Positions 1 to 8,489 of a stretch of 64,000 bases of DNA are shown in pieces. A model generated the notes under the pieces. It saw only the letters and a list, made by a program, of their open reading frames with translations. It did no database searches and was not told the origin of the DNA. The first letter of the stretch is position 1. Every line of letters begins with the position of its first letter. The stretch spans positions 451,141-515,140 of the forward strand of contig NZ_JAJBZT010000002.1 of assembly GCF_020564625.1 (NCBI RefSeq), in the 5' to 3' direction. Source of the DNA: Leeia speluncae (lineage in GTDB: Bacteria > Pseudomonadota > Gammaproteobacteria > Burkholderiales > Leeiaceae). A program made the translations under genes and the position numbers.

Positions 1-2
1 GC

Positions 3-185
3 TTAGTCGTTAATTTGGATTCAAACCTCGTCGACAATAGCAATCCCATTGTTTGGAAATTTTCCGCATTCTCTATAAATGAAGAGAAAACGGGTGGAGT
101 CATTATGGTTGATAGATTAGATGGACACATTTGGAGTCTAGATGAATTTGATACGTATATGTACGACTATAACAATTATTTTTAG
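3..185 (+). CDS. C-terminal end of an unknown protein (cut by window edge)
   Basis: An open frame enters from the left edge and stops at TAG 183-185, giving at least 60 residues. The end is acidic and aromatic (DGHIWSLDEFDTYMYDYNNYF). No family is recognised. It lies directly upstream of a row of small orphan genes, so it may be another immunity-type protein. The start is outside the window. Confidence 0.5.
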   Translation, partial: LVVNLDSNLVDNSNPIVWKFSAFSINEEKTGGVIMVDRLDGHIWSLDEFDTYMYDYNNYF

Positions 186-321
186 TGAATAGTTGGCTCA
201 GATGTATCCGCGAAAGGGAAACGCCTACCACAGTAGGTAAATGGTATTAAATTTAAAGTTCCCATTAGTACTTTCAAAGGTACGATATACGTGCCCACAG
301 CTTTTCCTTCGGAATAATAAT

Positions 322-687
322 ATGTCGTATTTATCCTTTGAAGATGCCGAGTCTGAATCACATTATCCTTTAATCTACTGTATCGTATTTGCTTTTCCTG
401 CAACAGATAGAGCCCAAATTGACTATTATATAGATAGTGTTTTTAATTTTGGAGGTGCCGGTGGTGATCCTGCTTGGCACATCAGCCGTTTTACCGATGA
501 TGCTGGCCGTACGATGTATTCGGCCGAGTACGAAACCTTTATTACCGGTGTTGAAACTCAGTATGGGGAGTACGATGAGGCCACTGTGAAACGCTATGTC
601 TTAAAAGCCATGCGAAAGTATGCCCGGTTGCATCCAGAAGCTGCGACACATATAGAACAATTGATTCAACAATATCAATTAGAGTAA
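322..687 (+). CDS. small hypothetical protein, possible immunity-type protein
   Basis: Unrecognised cytosolic protein of about 121 residues. The frame is open from 241, but the extra N-terminal 27 residues look like read-through of an intergenic stretch, so ATG 322 (MSYLSFEDAES) is preferred; ATG 241 remains possible. The C-terminal half is helical and charged. No signal peptide or membrane segment is seen. Neighbouring genes on the same strand are also small, unrelated orphans with long spacers, which is typical of immunity-gene clusters downstream of polymorphic toxins. Function is not established. Confidence 0.5.
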   Translation: MSYLSFEDAESESHYPLIYCIVFAFPATDRAQIDYYIDSVFNFGGAGGDPAWHISRFTDDAGRTMYSAEYETFITGVETQYGEYDEATVKRYVLKAMRKYARLHPEAATHIEQLIQQYQLE

Positions 688-980
688 CAGATAACTCACA
701 CTCGTTCCTTCGGTTGAGTATTTGAACGGCCAAGTAGCCCCTCATCGATCTCGAATTCACGTCAACAATCCCCAGCGTCGCCTACCTCTTCCTAAATTCA
801 CCTACGCAACGCTAAACCCGTTACAATTATGCCTTTGTACTAATCGATGAATTGCGCATCAACAAGCAAGGATACTCACCATGATTCGCGCCGAAATGGG
901 TGATAGGAGGTACAGGGATAAGGCTGTCCAAAGACGCTGGACAAACGGTGCGATAAGTCCAACTTTAATTTCATTCAAGC
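688..980 (+). other. intergenic stretch with one 34-codon ORF
   Basis: There is no clear gene in this gap of about 290 bp. A short ORF (ATG 881, MIRAEMGDRRYRD...) runs to TGA 983-985 and overlaps the next gene start. It is not recognised and could be a remnant. Confidence 0.3.
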
Positions 981-990
981 GGTGAGCATC

Positions 991-1497
991 ATGAACATTG
1001 GATTTTGTGGGGGCGGTTCAATTTGCGAGCTGGGAAGCATCTCAGACGTAAAACTATTTTTTGAATGCGTAGACTTTTTTGTAGCTAAAAAAGACCCTGA
1101 AAAAAACTGGGCACTTTTGTTGGATCGGCTCTATCGTCGATACCTCCGCTTTGAAGACTTAGATGAAGCGATGGTCTTGATGATGGAAGTAAAAAGCAAA
1201 TTTCTGGCGCGTCCAAGTTCCGAGGTGAACTGGAACATGGACTTGGTCGGAGACAGGCGTAGAACCTGGCTTGATCCAACTCAATCGAATTTGGGAGAGG
1301 TATTTCAAACCTACTTTCAGCACTTTGCGCATTGTGTTGAGTCTGCAAAACTCTTTTTAAAATCTTGGAATATTTACCAGCCAGTGAAAATTACGCGGAC
1401 AGAATCAGCTTGGTTTATGGTGGAAGAATCCCGGCCAGTTGAGGAATATGACTTGTTAGAAGGTGAGCCCTTTTGGGCACGTTGTGCGAAGGGATAA
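991..1497 (+). CDS. putative immunity protein (Imm70-like, tentative)
   Basis: A protein of about 168 residues. GTG 982 opens the frame, but ATG 991 has a GGTGAG sequence 4 bp upstream and is preferred. The N-terminus (MNIGFCGGGSICELGS) followed by an aromatic/helical segment and a WALLLDRLYRRYLRFEDLDEA segment recalls small immunity proteins of the Imm70 type, but the match is from memory and weak. There is no signal peptide. It sits in a run of orphan genes of the same size class, which supports a toxin-immunity role only by context. Confidence 0.5.
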   Translation: MNIGFCGGGSICELGSISDVKLFFECVDFFVAKKDPEKNWALLLDRLYRRYLRFEDLDEAMVLMMEVKSKFLARPSSEVNWNMDLVGDRRRTWLDPTQSNLGEVFQTYFQHFAHCVESAKLFLKSWNIYQPVKITRTESAWFMVEESRPVEEYDLLEGEPFWARCAKG

Positions 1498-1742
1498 GGG
1501 GTTGTAATGAATAGGAAATTTGCAGTCGGCTGAGACTGAGATAGCCAACAAGATCGACAACAATGATTCGCGGTCAGTATGTCTGGTTGTATGCAACAAA
1601 AGTGGTTACTGATGAATTGGCATTAGATTGGACACATCAAAAACAAAAAAATTGAGTGAATTTAATTGAAATTGTTATTGACCACCTGTTTCTAGATATT
1701 GGTCTGCACAAGTATTGGCAATACTTAAACTAAGTTGAAATA
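1498..1742 (+). other. intergenic stretch with a 30-codon ORF
   Basis: About 245 bp without a convincing gene. A short ORF (ATG 1563 to TGA 1655, MIRGQYVWLYATKVV...) is the only coding-like piece. It has no family match and may be a remnant of a longer gene. Confidence 0.25.
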
Positions 1743-2597
1743 ATGAATATTCGTGAAATAAAAAAAGAAAATATGGATTTCATATATGATGAAAAAGAGC
1801 AAATTGATACTCAAACCCTGGGGGAGCTTGGAAAGCTAGGATTGCATTCTATCGTCGATTTCTTAGGAAGTAACTTTGAAATAGCATTTAATTATTTAAA
1901 AGATTTGCAACCAAAAAGCTATGCGCTAATTAAAGCACAAAAACCAAAGCTGTATTTAGGTGTGCAATGGTATTCGGCTATTCCAACTCCTTGGGCCGAA
2001 AAAGATGATTTTGACTGTTGTTTGTTTTTTGTAATAAACAACCAAACCATTAGCCTATGGCCAAAACTAACATTCAAGAATAACTTGAACGATAATTCAT
2101 TCAATTTTCCGGATGTTTTATTTAATGCTTGGCTGCGTGCCGGCTTTGGATGGAGTATTACTCAACTTCGACCTGGGTCAGATTTCCGTCAGCTCATTGG
2201 TCACCCTGAAAGTAGCTGCTGCTCGGTTGAATATATTTTGGGAAGCTTCACCACAGAAAAATCCATATATGAGTCTGATATACGCCGTATTCAGGCAAAA
2301 ATCCCCGATGTTTATACGATGACATCGGTAGCGCAGCAAACACCCTATAAATGGTGCAGTTTGAGATGCTTTCTAGATACCCGTCCCTTTGGGATAAATG
2401 GCCGTGATGGGGATCAATTCTTCTTTAACGATGCTCGCACAGACAAGGTGGTTTATCACTTGCATGATGGAGATACCGGCAATATCCGGTACATCCCTGC
2501 GGATGCGGTCGGCCCTGCGATGGATGCCTATTGTGCCCATACGCTAGAGGGAAATCCCACACGATTTGACTTCTTACCCTTTAGCGAGTTGTTGTAG
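1743..2597 (+). CDS. hypothetical protein, possibly immunity-related
   Basis: A 284-residue cytosolic protein with no signal peptide or membrane helices. The sequence is rich in aromatic residues (WYSAIPTPWAEKDDFDCCLFF). It ends with an HLHDGDTGNIRYIPADAV segment vaguely like the tail of SMI1/KNR4 (SUKH) immunity proteins, but this is not enough for assignment. It is AT-rich at the 5' end, unlike the housekeeping genes further on. Same strand and spacing pattern as the other orphan genes of this cluster. Confidence 0.5.
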   Translation: MNIREIKKENMDFIYDEKEQIDTQTLGELGKLGLHSIVDFLGSNFEIAFNYLKDLQPKSYALIKAQKPKLYLGVQWYSAIPTPWAEKDDFDCCLFFVINNQTISLWPKLTFKNNLNDNSFNFPDVLFNAWLRAGFGWSITQLRPGSDFRQLIGHPESSCCSVEYILGSFTTEKSIYESDIRRIQAKIPDVYTMTSVAQQTPYKWCSLRCFLDTRPFGINGRDGDQFFFNDARTDKVVYHLHDGDTGNIRYIPADAVGPAMDAYCAHTLEGNPTRFDFLPFSELL

Positions 2598-2733
2598 GTT
2601 GATCGGTATAACAAGAAATAGCGGCCTGTCTGTAGGTGAAGGTTTAAACGCCATGAATCTCTTGGCTGCCAGCGTCTCACTCTATGCATCACTTTAATTA
2701 GCGCAATTACATGACCGATTTTGGGATATTTAC

Positions 2734-3204
2734 ATGCTATTTGATGAAATGAACGAAGAAGAAGCTCATCTTTTAAAACTTACTTCAGATAACGAATCGG
2801 GGAAACCGTCTAGTTTCGTGAGATGGAGAATGCCATTTTGGGAAGACATTGAGCTCGCCATAAATGAAGCCTACCAATACGGCGGCTTTGCTTGGCTAGA
2901 GGTGTTGAGCCCAGAAGACGCCTACATTAAAAAGATCAGTATAGACTTTGAAGTGGGTAAATGCAGGATACTTGCCATTACTAGAGATGAAGACCCAAAG
3001 AATGAACTTTTAGAGTGGTGGAATCCACAAGCAGGGGAATTCACGGGAATAACCCTCATCCGTGATGATGAGACCGATACACGAATGGTATGTACTGATC
3101 TGGCGGTGATCAAGCAGTATCCTCGTGCGTTATTCGAACAGGGCAAACTCACCGAGGAACTGTTCTCGCATTTTCGAACACAGTGGAATCCAATGCCAAG
3201 GTAG
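2734..3204 (+). CDS. hypothetical protein, possible immunity-type protein
   Basis: A 156-residue acidic cytosolic protein starting MLFDEMNEEEAHLLKL. It has a WEDIELAINEAYQYGGFAWLEV segment resembling small alpha/beta immunity-type proteins of the DUF6911 sort; that assignment is from memory and tentative. Last of the run of orphan genes. No export signal. Confidence 0.5.
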   Translation: MLFDEMNEEEAHLLKLTSDNESGKPSSFVRWRMPFWEDIELAINEAYQYGGFAWLEVLSPEDAYIKKISIDFEVGKCRILAITRDEDPKNELLEWWNPQAGEFTGITLIRDDETDTRMVCTDLAVIKQYPRALFEQGKLTEELFSHFRTQWNPMPR

Positions 3205-3353
3205 TGACCCTGTGTAATGAATCCACACGTCAATACATAGAGAATGGACACAGATTTTGGTGAACATGGTCAGTGGCTAATCAGGACTTACTTTCCTGAT
3301 TAGCCTTCAAACCCAATCGCACTCGGCCGTTTTTGCAGCCCCTACTTCCTTTA

Positions 3354-4049
3354 CTACTCACACAGCTTGCGGTTATACCATGTGGCCTTGGCAATGCCTT
3401 TGTAGGAAATAAAATCTGTTGGCGGTAGCTCTTCTTCTAGCGCCGCTAGGTTGGCAATCCCCCACCCCATCGTCGTTTTGAGGTGTTTCAAGCATAGCGC
3501 CTTATCGCCTTGGTGGTAGGCGGTAATGGCTAAGTCATTGGCTACCTGATCTGTTTCTAACCAATCCATATATTTGCCGCAATTTTGTTGATACTTGCTT
3601 AGCTGCTGGTAGGCACCTGCGTATTGCTTGGCTTTGTATTGTTGAATAAAGCCATTTTTGGCGGCCTTGGTTGCAGCACCCGCGCATTCGGTTGGCTGTG
3701 GAAAGTAGTCCCCTTCAAAGCCTGCGCGCATGCCGCAGTATTCTCGGCAACTATCTACCGTTGAATCCACCGCAAAGCCTTTTCCTTTTGGGGTAAAACT
3801 CACTTCGCAACGTTCATCAGGCGTCTCTGCGTCAACGATGCCTTTACTGCCCTTTACTTTGCCACCTAGATTGCAAGAGTGTCCATTTGCACCTATTGCA
3901 CTAATTTCAAAGGTTTGTTTATTCGATACAGTGAGTAGCCCCCAGCCCCTTTCTGTAACATACGTCCCTGGCCCAATGGCATACGCCATTTGTGCGACGA
4001 GGCCAGCAGCAAGAAAAAGAAACTGTGATTTTTTGAAGTTGAATTTCAT
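3354..4049 (-). CDS. exported cysteine-rich protein of unknown function
   Basis: A Sec signal peptide is visible: KFNFKK basic start, hydrophobic LFLAAGLVAQM core, likely AYA cleavage site. The mature part of about 210 residues has some ten cysteines and a repeat-like helical C-terminal half (QQYKAKQYAGAYQQLSKYQQNCG) that could be a TPR/Sel1-type fold. The frame opens at TTG 4067, but ATG 4049 has AGGA five bases upstream and places the signal peptide correctly. The preceding gene ends 27 bp upstream, so the two are probably cotranscribed. Family not recognised. Confidence 0.7.
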   Translation of the reverse strand: MKFNFKKSQFLFLAAGLVAQMAYAIGPGTYVTERGWGLLTVSNKQTFEISAIGANGHSCNLGGKVKGSKGIVDAETPDERCEVSFTPKGKGFAVDSTVDSCREYCGMRAGFEGDYFPQPTECAGAATKAAKNGFIQQYKAKQYAGAYQQLSKYQQNCGKYMDWLETDQVANDLAITAYHQGDKALCLKHLKTTMGWGIANLAALEEELPPTDFISYKGIAKATWYNRKLCE

Positions 4050-4076
4050 GAACATCCTAATGGTCAAAAAGAAGGC

Positions 4077-4403
4077 TTAGCCTTTGTTTGATAATTGAAT
4101 AAGGTGCTTTTCTCTTAGCAGCAAAAAGAGTGGCAGGGCAAGAGAGACGCCAATTGCCAATCCACATAAGGCAATCCATGGTCTAGGCAGACCAATCCGT
4201 TTGCTTTCCCAAAAAATAAACAGGATTAGCGTGGCAGCAGAAGCCAGTACATCTATCCAAGCAAAAGCAGAGATTGGCGTATTAAATGCCGCTTGTATCA
4301 ATAAGAAAAAATCGAATCCATGCACTAACACCCATGGAACAAATGAGCACAAGGGTAGCAATGCGCCGAGGACACAGAGAAATGCGTAGAGTTTGATTCG
4401 CAT
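4077..4403 (-). CDS. DUF2834 family membrane protein
   Basis: A 108-residue integral membrane protein with three hydrophobic helices. It has the DUF2834 pattern: an FAWIDVLASAATLILFIFWE segment, then WIALCGLAIGVSLALPLFLLLRE. Function unknown. It precedes the exported cysteine-rich gene on the same strand, with a gap short enough for an operon. Confidence 0.75.
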   Translation of the reverse strand: MRIKLYAFLCVLGALLPLCSFVPWVLVHGFDFFLLIQAAFNTPISAFAWIDVLASAATLILFIFWESKRIGLPRPWIALCGLAIGVSLALPLFLLLREKHLIQLSNKG

Positions 4404-4479
4404 TGAGTGAATTCTTTATAAATGAAAGAAGCATAAAGCGGTTTTCACGATCATTAAAACAATTTGCTCAACCGTTTGC

Positions 4480-4493
4480 GTTTCACGTGGAAC
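4480..4493. promoter_or_regulatory. parS-like site, one mismatch
   Basis: GTTTCACGTGGAAC differs from the canonical GTTTCACGTGAAAC at one base. It lies between DUF2269 and DUF2834 genes, about 27 kb from the predicted origin. It is the exact reverse complement of the variant site at 24965. Confidence 0.6.
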
Positions 4494-4565
4494 AGTTCGT
4501 CAGTGGTTTGCTAAAGTCCGCCATCTCGCATGGATTGTAGATAATGTCATGGGCATTTTCAAACC

Positions 4566-5033
4566 TTAGAATGGTTTATTTACCATTAACCAATACACCA
4601 CCACTAAACCACCAAAAGCGGGGATGCCTAGTAAGGTCCAGTACCTTTCAAACTGCCAGTAACGGTCTGGTAATGTTATCGCTTGCTGATGGGCGGCGGC
4701 GATGGCCATATCACGCATTTTTAGTTGCAACCACAATACAGGCAGCCAACATATGCCGGCCATCGCATATAAGCCTAGACTCCAGATTATCCAACCAGAG
4801 GTAAGCGGATAACCCGCTAGATGAATCATCCAAAAGCCGGAAAGTGGTTGGATGATGACGCTAGGCGTGGTGAACCATGTATCGGCTTTAACCACCCATT
4901 TGGCGACCACGGCGATGGCTTGCACGTTTTTGCTTCGCCCGGCAAAAAAGAGATAAAACGCGGTGCCAAAGCCAGTACCGAACATAAAGGTAGCAGAGAG
5001 AATATGCAGCCATTTGGTGGTTAGATAATCCAT
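4566..5033 (-). CDS. DUF2269 family membrane protein
   Basis: A 155-residue inner-membrane protein with four hydrophobic segments. The DUF2269 signature is visible: KWLHILSATFMFGTGFGTAFY at the start, W-T-TPSVIIQPLSGFWM in the middle, and RYWTLLGIPAFGGLVVVYWLM at the end. Function unknown. It is the last gene of a four-gene operon with the SDR-DoxX protein, DCC protein and GbsR-type regulator. Confidence 0.85.
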   Translation of the reverse strand: MDYLTTKWLHILSATFMFGTGFGTAFYLFFAGRSKNVQAIAVVAKWVVKADTWFTTPSVIIQPLSGFWMIHLAGYPLTSGWIIWSLGLYAMAGICWLPVLWLQLKMRDMAIAAAHQQAITLPDRYWQFERYWTLLGIPAFGGLVVVYWLMVNKPF

Positions 5034-5142
5034 GGTGTTCTTCTTTTTGATGGGGTGGGATGCGATGTGTTTGGATGGGCAATGTTCTCCCCTGCCGCTA
5101 GGTTTTGCTAGCGGAGGAGGAAAGCCAAAGCTCGGGGTTGTG

Positions 5143-6408
5143 TTATGGTTTGGCGTTACGCCATAGGAAGAACATCATGAGTAAGATAGGTAGGTTCTTA
5201 CTTAATGGTCCAAAGGGGTGTAACCAAAATTGCGGCAAACAAATGCTAAGTAATAGGGTGTAGAGCAGCACTAGCAATATTTGCACTAACCAAAGCGTTT
5301 TGTTCGGTTTGGCCAGTAAGGCCACCCCAATCCCTATATCTAACAACCCCGCACCTAATAAGGCGTATGGTTGGAGGGGCTGCGAAATGCCGCATGCGGC
5401 TAACCACGCCAAACTCTCTGATTGCGGCCAAAACCAAAGAGAAGTCATGCCCGTCCAAATCCACAACAGCGCAATGAGGATAGTTAGCGCTGGTGCTGCC
5501 CATGCCATCATGGCAGCGGGCTTATCGGTTGGTTCGGCAAACCGTTTGGGGTCTCTTGGCGAATAGCCCAATACTTTGCTGACCGATTGGGTGTCCATTT
5601 TGGGGTCTTTTTGGCAGATCGTCAGCATGGCGAGTGCGTCTGGTGTAAATGCATTACCGGGAATCATTTCGCCAACTTTTGCCATCATTTGGGCAATGCC
5701 ATCGGGTAAATCCATTATCCATGCGGGTAATGCTTTCATGCCGGCGCGTAAATCTGCCAAATACTCGGCCATGGTCATTTGCCGTGGGCCGACCGTCGCA
5801 AGGGTTTCTGGGGCATTCACTTTATAGACGAGTAGACGCACGACTACTCGGGCCAAATCTTCTACATGAATTGGCTGAACTAATGAACGGTTTGCTAACG
5901 GCATGGCGGCAATGGGCAAGGTTGCCATGGTGCGGAAAATCACACTACTCGCCCCTTCCCGCCCGTAGACGAGTGAGGGCCGCAAAATTGTCGCGTGAAG
6001 TTGGCGGGATTTCAGGTCGGCTTCGGTTTGCCCTTTGGTGCGCCAATAGGGGGTAATTGCTTTTTCATGGCTGCCTTGGGCAGAGACTTGAATCACACGT
6101 TTCACCCCGGCTTGCTCGCATGCAGAAAATAAGGCAACAGGCACGGCGCGGTGAAGCAAATCAAATTCGCCGGGTTCATTTTCCCGGATAATCCCGACAC
6201 AGTTCACTACCGCATCCACCCCTTTTAAAAGCGGTAGCCAATTGGCGGAGTCTGCCATTTGGTGAAAATCGATCGTTTGCCAGTGGCTTGCATCGGTTTG
6301 ATTTGGCTTGCGTCTTCCCACGCCGGTAATCTCGCAGCCTTCTCTGGCCAATTGTGTAGTGATCTCGCGGCCAATCATGCCGGATGCGCCCAAAATCAAT
6401 ACATGCAT
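5143..6408 (-). CDS. NAD(P)-binding SDR/epimerase fused to a DoxX-like membrane domain
   Basis: Residues 1 to about 290 are an atypical short-chain dehydrogenase: GASGMIG dinucleotide-binding loop at 7-13, VVNCVGI, and a YWRTK (YxxxK) motif. From about residue 298 to 421 there are four membrane helices of DoxX-like type, including a PYALLGAGLLDIGIGVALL helix. The fusion puts an NAD(P)-dependent domain on the cytoplasmic membrane face; substrate unknown. It lies between the DCC gene and the DUF2269 gene in one operon, suggesting a membrane redox role. Confidence 0.8.
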   Translation of the reverse strand: MHVLILGASGMIGREITTQLAREGCEITGVGRRKPNQTDASHWQTIDFHQMADSANWLPLLKGVDAVVNCVGIIRENEPGEFDLLHRAVPVALFSACEQAGVKRVIQVSAQGSHEKAITPYWRTKGQTEADLKSRQLHATILRPSLVYGREGASSVIFRTMATLPIAAMPLANRSLVQPIHVEDLARVVVRLLVYKVNAPETLATVGPRQMTMAEYLADLRAGMKALPAWIMDLPDGIAQMMAKVGEMIPGNAFTPDALAMLTICQKDPKMDTQSVSKVLGYSPRDPKRFAEPTDKPAAMMAWAAPALTILIALLWIWTGMTSLWFWPQSESLAWLAACGISQPLQPYALLGAGLLDIGIGVALLAKPNKTLWLVQILLVLLYTLLLSICLPQFWLHPFGPLSKNLPILLMMFFLWRNAKP

Positions 6409-6461
6409 GTGCTTCTCCCTTTTTCCTGCTTAGCTGTGGTGGATAGGTGCTATCGCGATTA

Positions 6462-6902
6462 TTAGTGTGGATTACCGCGAGTAGACCATCCCCAAATCGT
6501 TTTCTTTTCGCAGACGTTGCCGTCACAAACGGGCACTTGTCGATATCCTAGTAATCTAGACAGTGGGTTGCGATTTTTTGCAAACCAGCGATAAGCCGCC
6601 AGCCAAAATGGGCGTAGCCATTGCACCGTGAGAGGCGATACCAACCAGCGCTTGCCAACCAAGGTATAGGCCAGAATAAAGGTATCTATCCCGACCAATA
6701 CTTTTCCATCGGCAGTGCGGCTATGAATGGCGGCATCTAAATCAGCAAAGCTTACACCCGGCAGATCGTTCTTAAAATCTGGGGCCATAATGTCAATATA
6801 GGCGAGACATTGCTGTTTGTCCCATTTAGATAGACGTTGAATTTCCAGATCACACAGTGGGCAGTTCGAATCATAATAAAGCGTCAGTTGTGGGGTGCGC
6901 AT
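6462..6902 (-). CDS. DCC-family thiol-disulfide oxidoreductase-like protein (DUF393)
   Basis: A 146-residue protein with the DUF393 N-terminal motif YDSNCPLCDLEIQRL (CxxC after a beta strand). Downstream lie IHSRTADGKVLVGIDTFILAY and a W-rich membrane-associated region. The family is predicted to be thioredoxin-like. Second gene of the GbsR-headed operon. Substrate unknown. Confidence 0.85.
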   Translation of the reverse strand: MRTPQLTLYYDSNCPLCDLEIQRLSKWDKQQCLAYIDIMAPDFKNDLPGVSFADLDAAIHSRTADGKVLVGIDTFILAYTLVGKRWLVSPLTVQWLRPFWLAAYRWFAKNRNPLSRLLGYRQVPVCDGNVCEKKTIWGWSTRGNPH

Positions 6903-6943
6903 GGCGGATACTCCCTGTTCGCTAGGTATTCAATCAAATCGGT

Positions 6944-7498
6944 TTAATCGGTAACGGATGTTTTACTGGCTTTGCCACCGCCCAGAAAGCGCACTACCTT
7001 GCCGCCCATTTGGATCAGCCGTTGTAGGCGAGACGGCGGTATATGGCGAAAATCTTCATAGGCGTTCGTCAGCATTTCTAAGAATTGCAGGACGTTTTCC
7101 ATTTTCTGCCGAGTTTCAGCGCCAAGGTCTTCATCTTTTTCTGCGTCCATGACGCATTCGCGCATGATGGTTAGCGTCGGGTCAATTTCGCGTTTTTTGC
7201 GCTCTTCCATAATGACCCGGAAAATTTCCCATACATCTTGCAAGGCGACAAAGTGGTCTCTCCTATCCCCAATTACATGCACCACTTTCACTAGCCCCCA
7301 GCTTTGCAATTCTTTTAGGCTGTTACTAATATTGGAACGAGCCACACCCAGTGTTTCTTGCAGCTCTTCAGCATGCAAAGGCTGATTACTGAGATATAAC
7401 AAGGCATGTAGTTGAGCAACCGTGCGGTTGACCCCCCAGCGCGTGCCCATCTCACCCCAATGGAGAACATATTTTTGCATGGTGGGAGAGAGTTTCAT
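6944..7498 (-). CDS. GbsR/MarR-type winged-helix transcriptional regulator
   Basis: A 184-residue DNA-binding protein: winged helix at about 25-95 (LHAEELQETLGVARSNISNSLKELQSWGLVKVVHVIGDRRDHFVA), followed by a helical dimerisation tail. It is the first gene of the operon with the DCC, SDR-DoxX and DUF2269 genes. A perfect palindrome begins 13 bp upstream of its start codon and very probably is its own operator. The inducer is unknown. Confidence 0.85.
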   Translation of the reverse strand: MKLSPTMQKYVLHWGEMGTRWGVNRTVAQLHALLYLSNQPLHAEELQETLGVARSNISNSLKELQSWGLVKVVHVIGDRRDHFVALQDVWEIFRVIMEERKKREIDPTLTIMRECVMDAEKDEDLGAETRQKMENVLQFLEMLTNAYEDFRHIPPSRLQRLIQMGGKVVRFLGGGKASKTSVTD

Positions 7499-7511
7499 GA
7501 TTGTATTTCCG

Positions 7512-7535
7512 TTATTTCTGTCGTTACAGAAATAA
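7512..7535. promoter_or_regulatory. palindromic operator between GbsR-type and AraC-type regulators
   Basis: A perfect inverted repeat with 10-bp arms TTATTTCTGT and ACAGAAATAA around a 4-bp spacer, in the divergent intergenic region. A second half-site (TTTTCTGT) follows at about 7551. The likely ligand is the adjacent GbsR/MarR protein; this is inference. Confidence 0.6.
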
Positions 7536-7610
7536 TAGAATTAACATCTATTTTCTGTCAAGACTTTCATTTCGTTGACCGGATAAACGGCTTTCCGGCA
7601 TATTATTTAA

Positions 7611-8438
7611 ATGGATATTTCCCCTTACCTATTTCCGCCAGAGGATCTGGCGCAAACCGAATCTACCCGCACGACTGTGCTGCGTTACCACTTGGCGTGG
7701 AAAGCGCGCGACATTGAGGCGGTGATGGCGCTGTATCATCCAGACGTTACTTACGAAGATTATTACCAGAACCGCATCTTGCATTTGCCCGATTTGCGAG
7801 AGTACGCATTGCAGCTAATGCCTTCTGTGCCTGGCACGTCTTTAGTTCACGATGATCGTATTCGGGTAGATGGCGATACGGCGTTTATTCAGTACCGCAT
7901 TTGTGTGGCGGGAGATAAAGGGTTATTTGCATTAAGAAGTAGCGAAGCCATTACCGTAAAAGCGGAGAAGATCTGGCGAGTGCGGGAATACGCCACCCTA
8001 GTGCACGAAAACCATCCACCACAAACGGCAGACCAACAAACGCGCCAACCCTTAGCTCGCCTTGGTTTAAACCCGCGCTTGTTAGCCTTTATGGCGCAAA
8101 CGGTGGAAGATTATCTTAGCAAGCAGCAACCCTATCTCGACCCGGAATTTCGGTTGCAGACCTTGGCAGATGCAACGGGTTATACCCGAAACCAGCTGTC
8201 TTATTTGCTAAACCAAGTCTTCGGCCAAACGTTCTACCAATACGTCAATCAAGCGAGGCTTCGCCATGTGCTTGATTTACTTGCCACGCTACCAACCGCC
8301 AGTATCGATCGCCTTGCATTTGATGCGGGCTTTCGTTCTTTATCGGTTTTTTATACTTGTTTTCGTAAGCATACCGGCCAGACGCCAACGGCATGGATGC
8401 AGCAGTATTCCGTGCGGACACGCAAGGAGGACAAGTAA
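7611..8438 (+). CDS. AraC-family regulator with N-terminal SnoaL/NTF2-like domain
   Basis: Residues 20-140 resemble a SnoaL-like fold (TTVLRYHLAWKARDIEAVMALYHPDVTYED). Residues 165-270 carry the two HTH motifs of an AraC domain (LADATGYTRNQLSYLLNQVFG and IDRLAFDAGFRSLSVFYTCFRKHTG). A small-molecule ligand probably binds the N-terminal domain. It is divergent from the GbsR operon and 51 bp upstream of the oxidase, which it may control. Confidence 0.85.
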   Translation: MDISPYLFPPEDLAQTESTRTTVLRYHLAWKARDIEAVMALYHPDVTYEDYYQNRILHLPDLREYALQLMPSVPGTSLVHDDRIRVDGDTAFIQYRICVAGDKGLFALRSSEAITVKAEKIWRVREYATLVHENHPPQTADQQTRQPLARLGLNPRLLAFMAQTVEDYLSKQQPYLDPEFRLQTLADATGYTRNQLSYLLNQVFGQTFYQYVNQARLRHVLDLLATLPTASIDRLAFDAGFRSLSVFYTCFRKHTGQTPTAWMQQYSVRTRKEDK

Positions 8439-8489
8439 GCCGCGTTAACTCTAAGATGCCGATCAATGATGAACACGCAGGATACGCCG

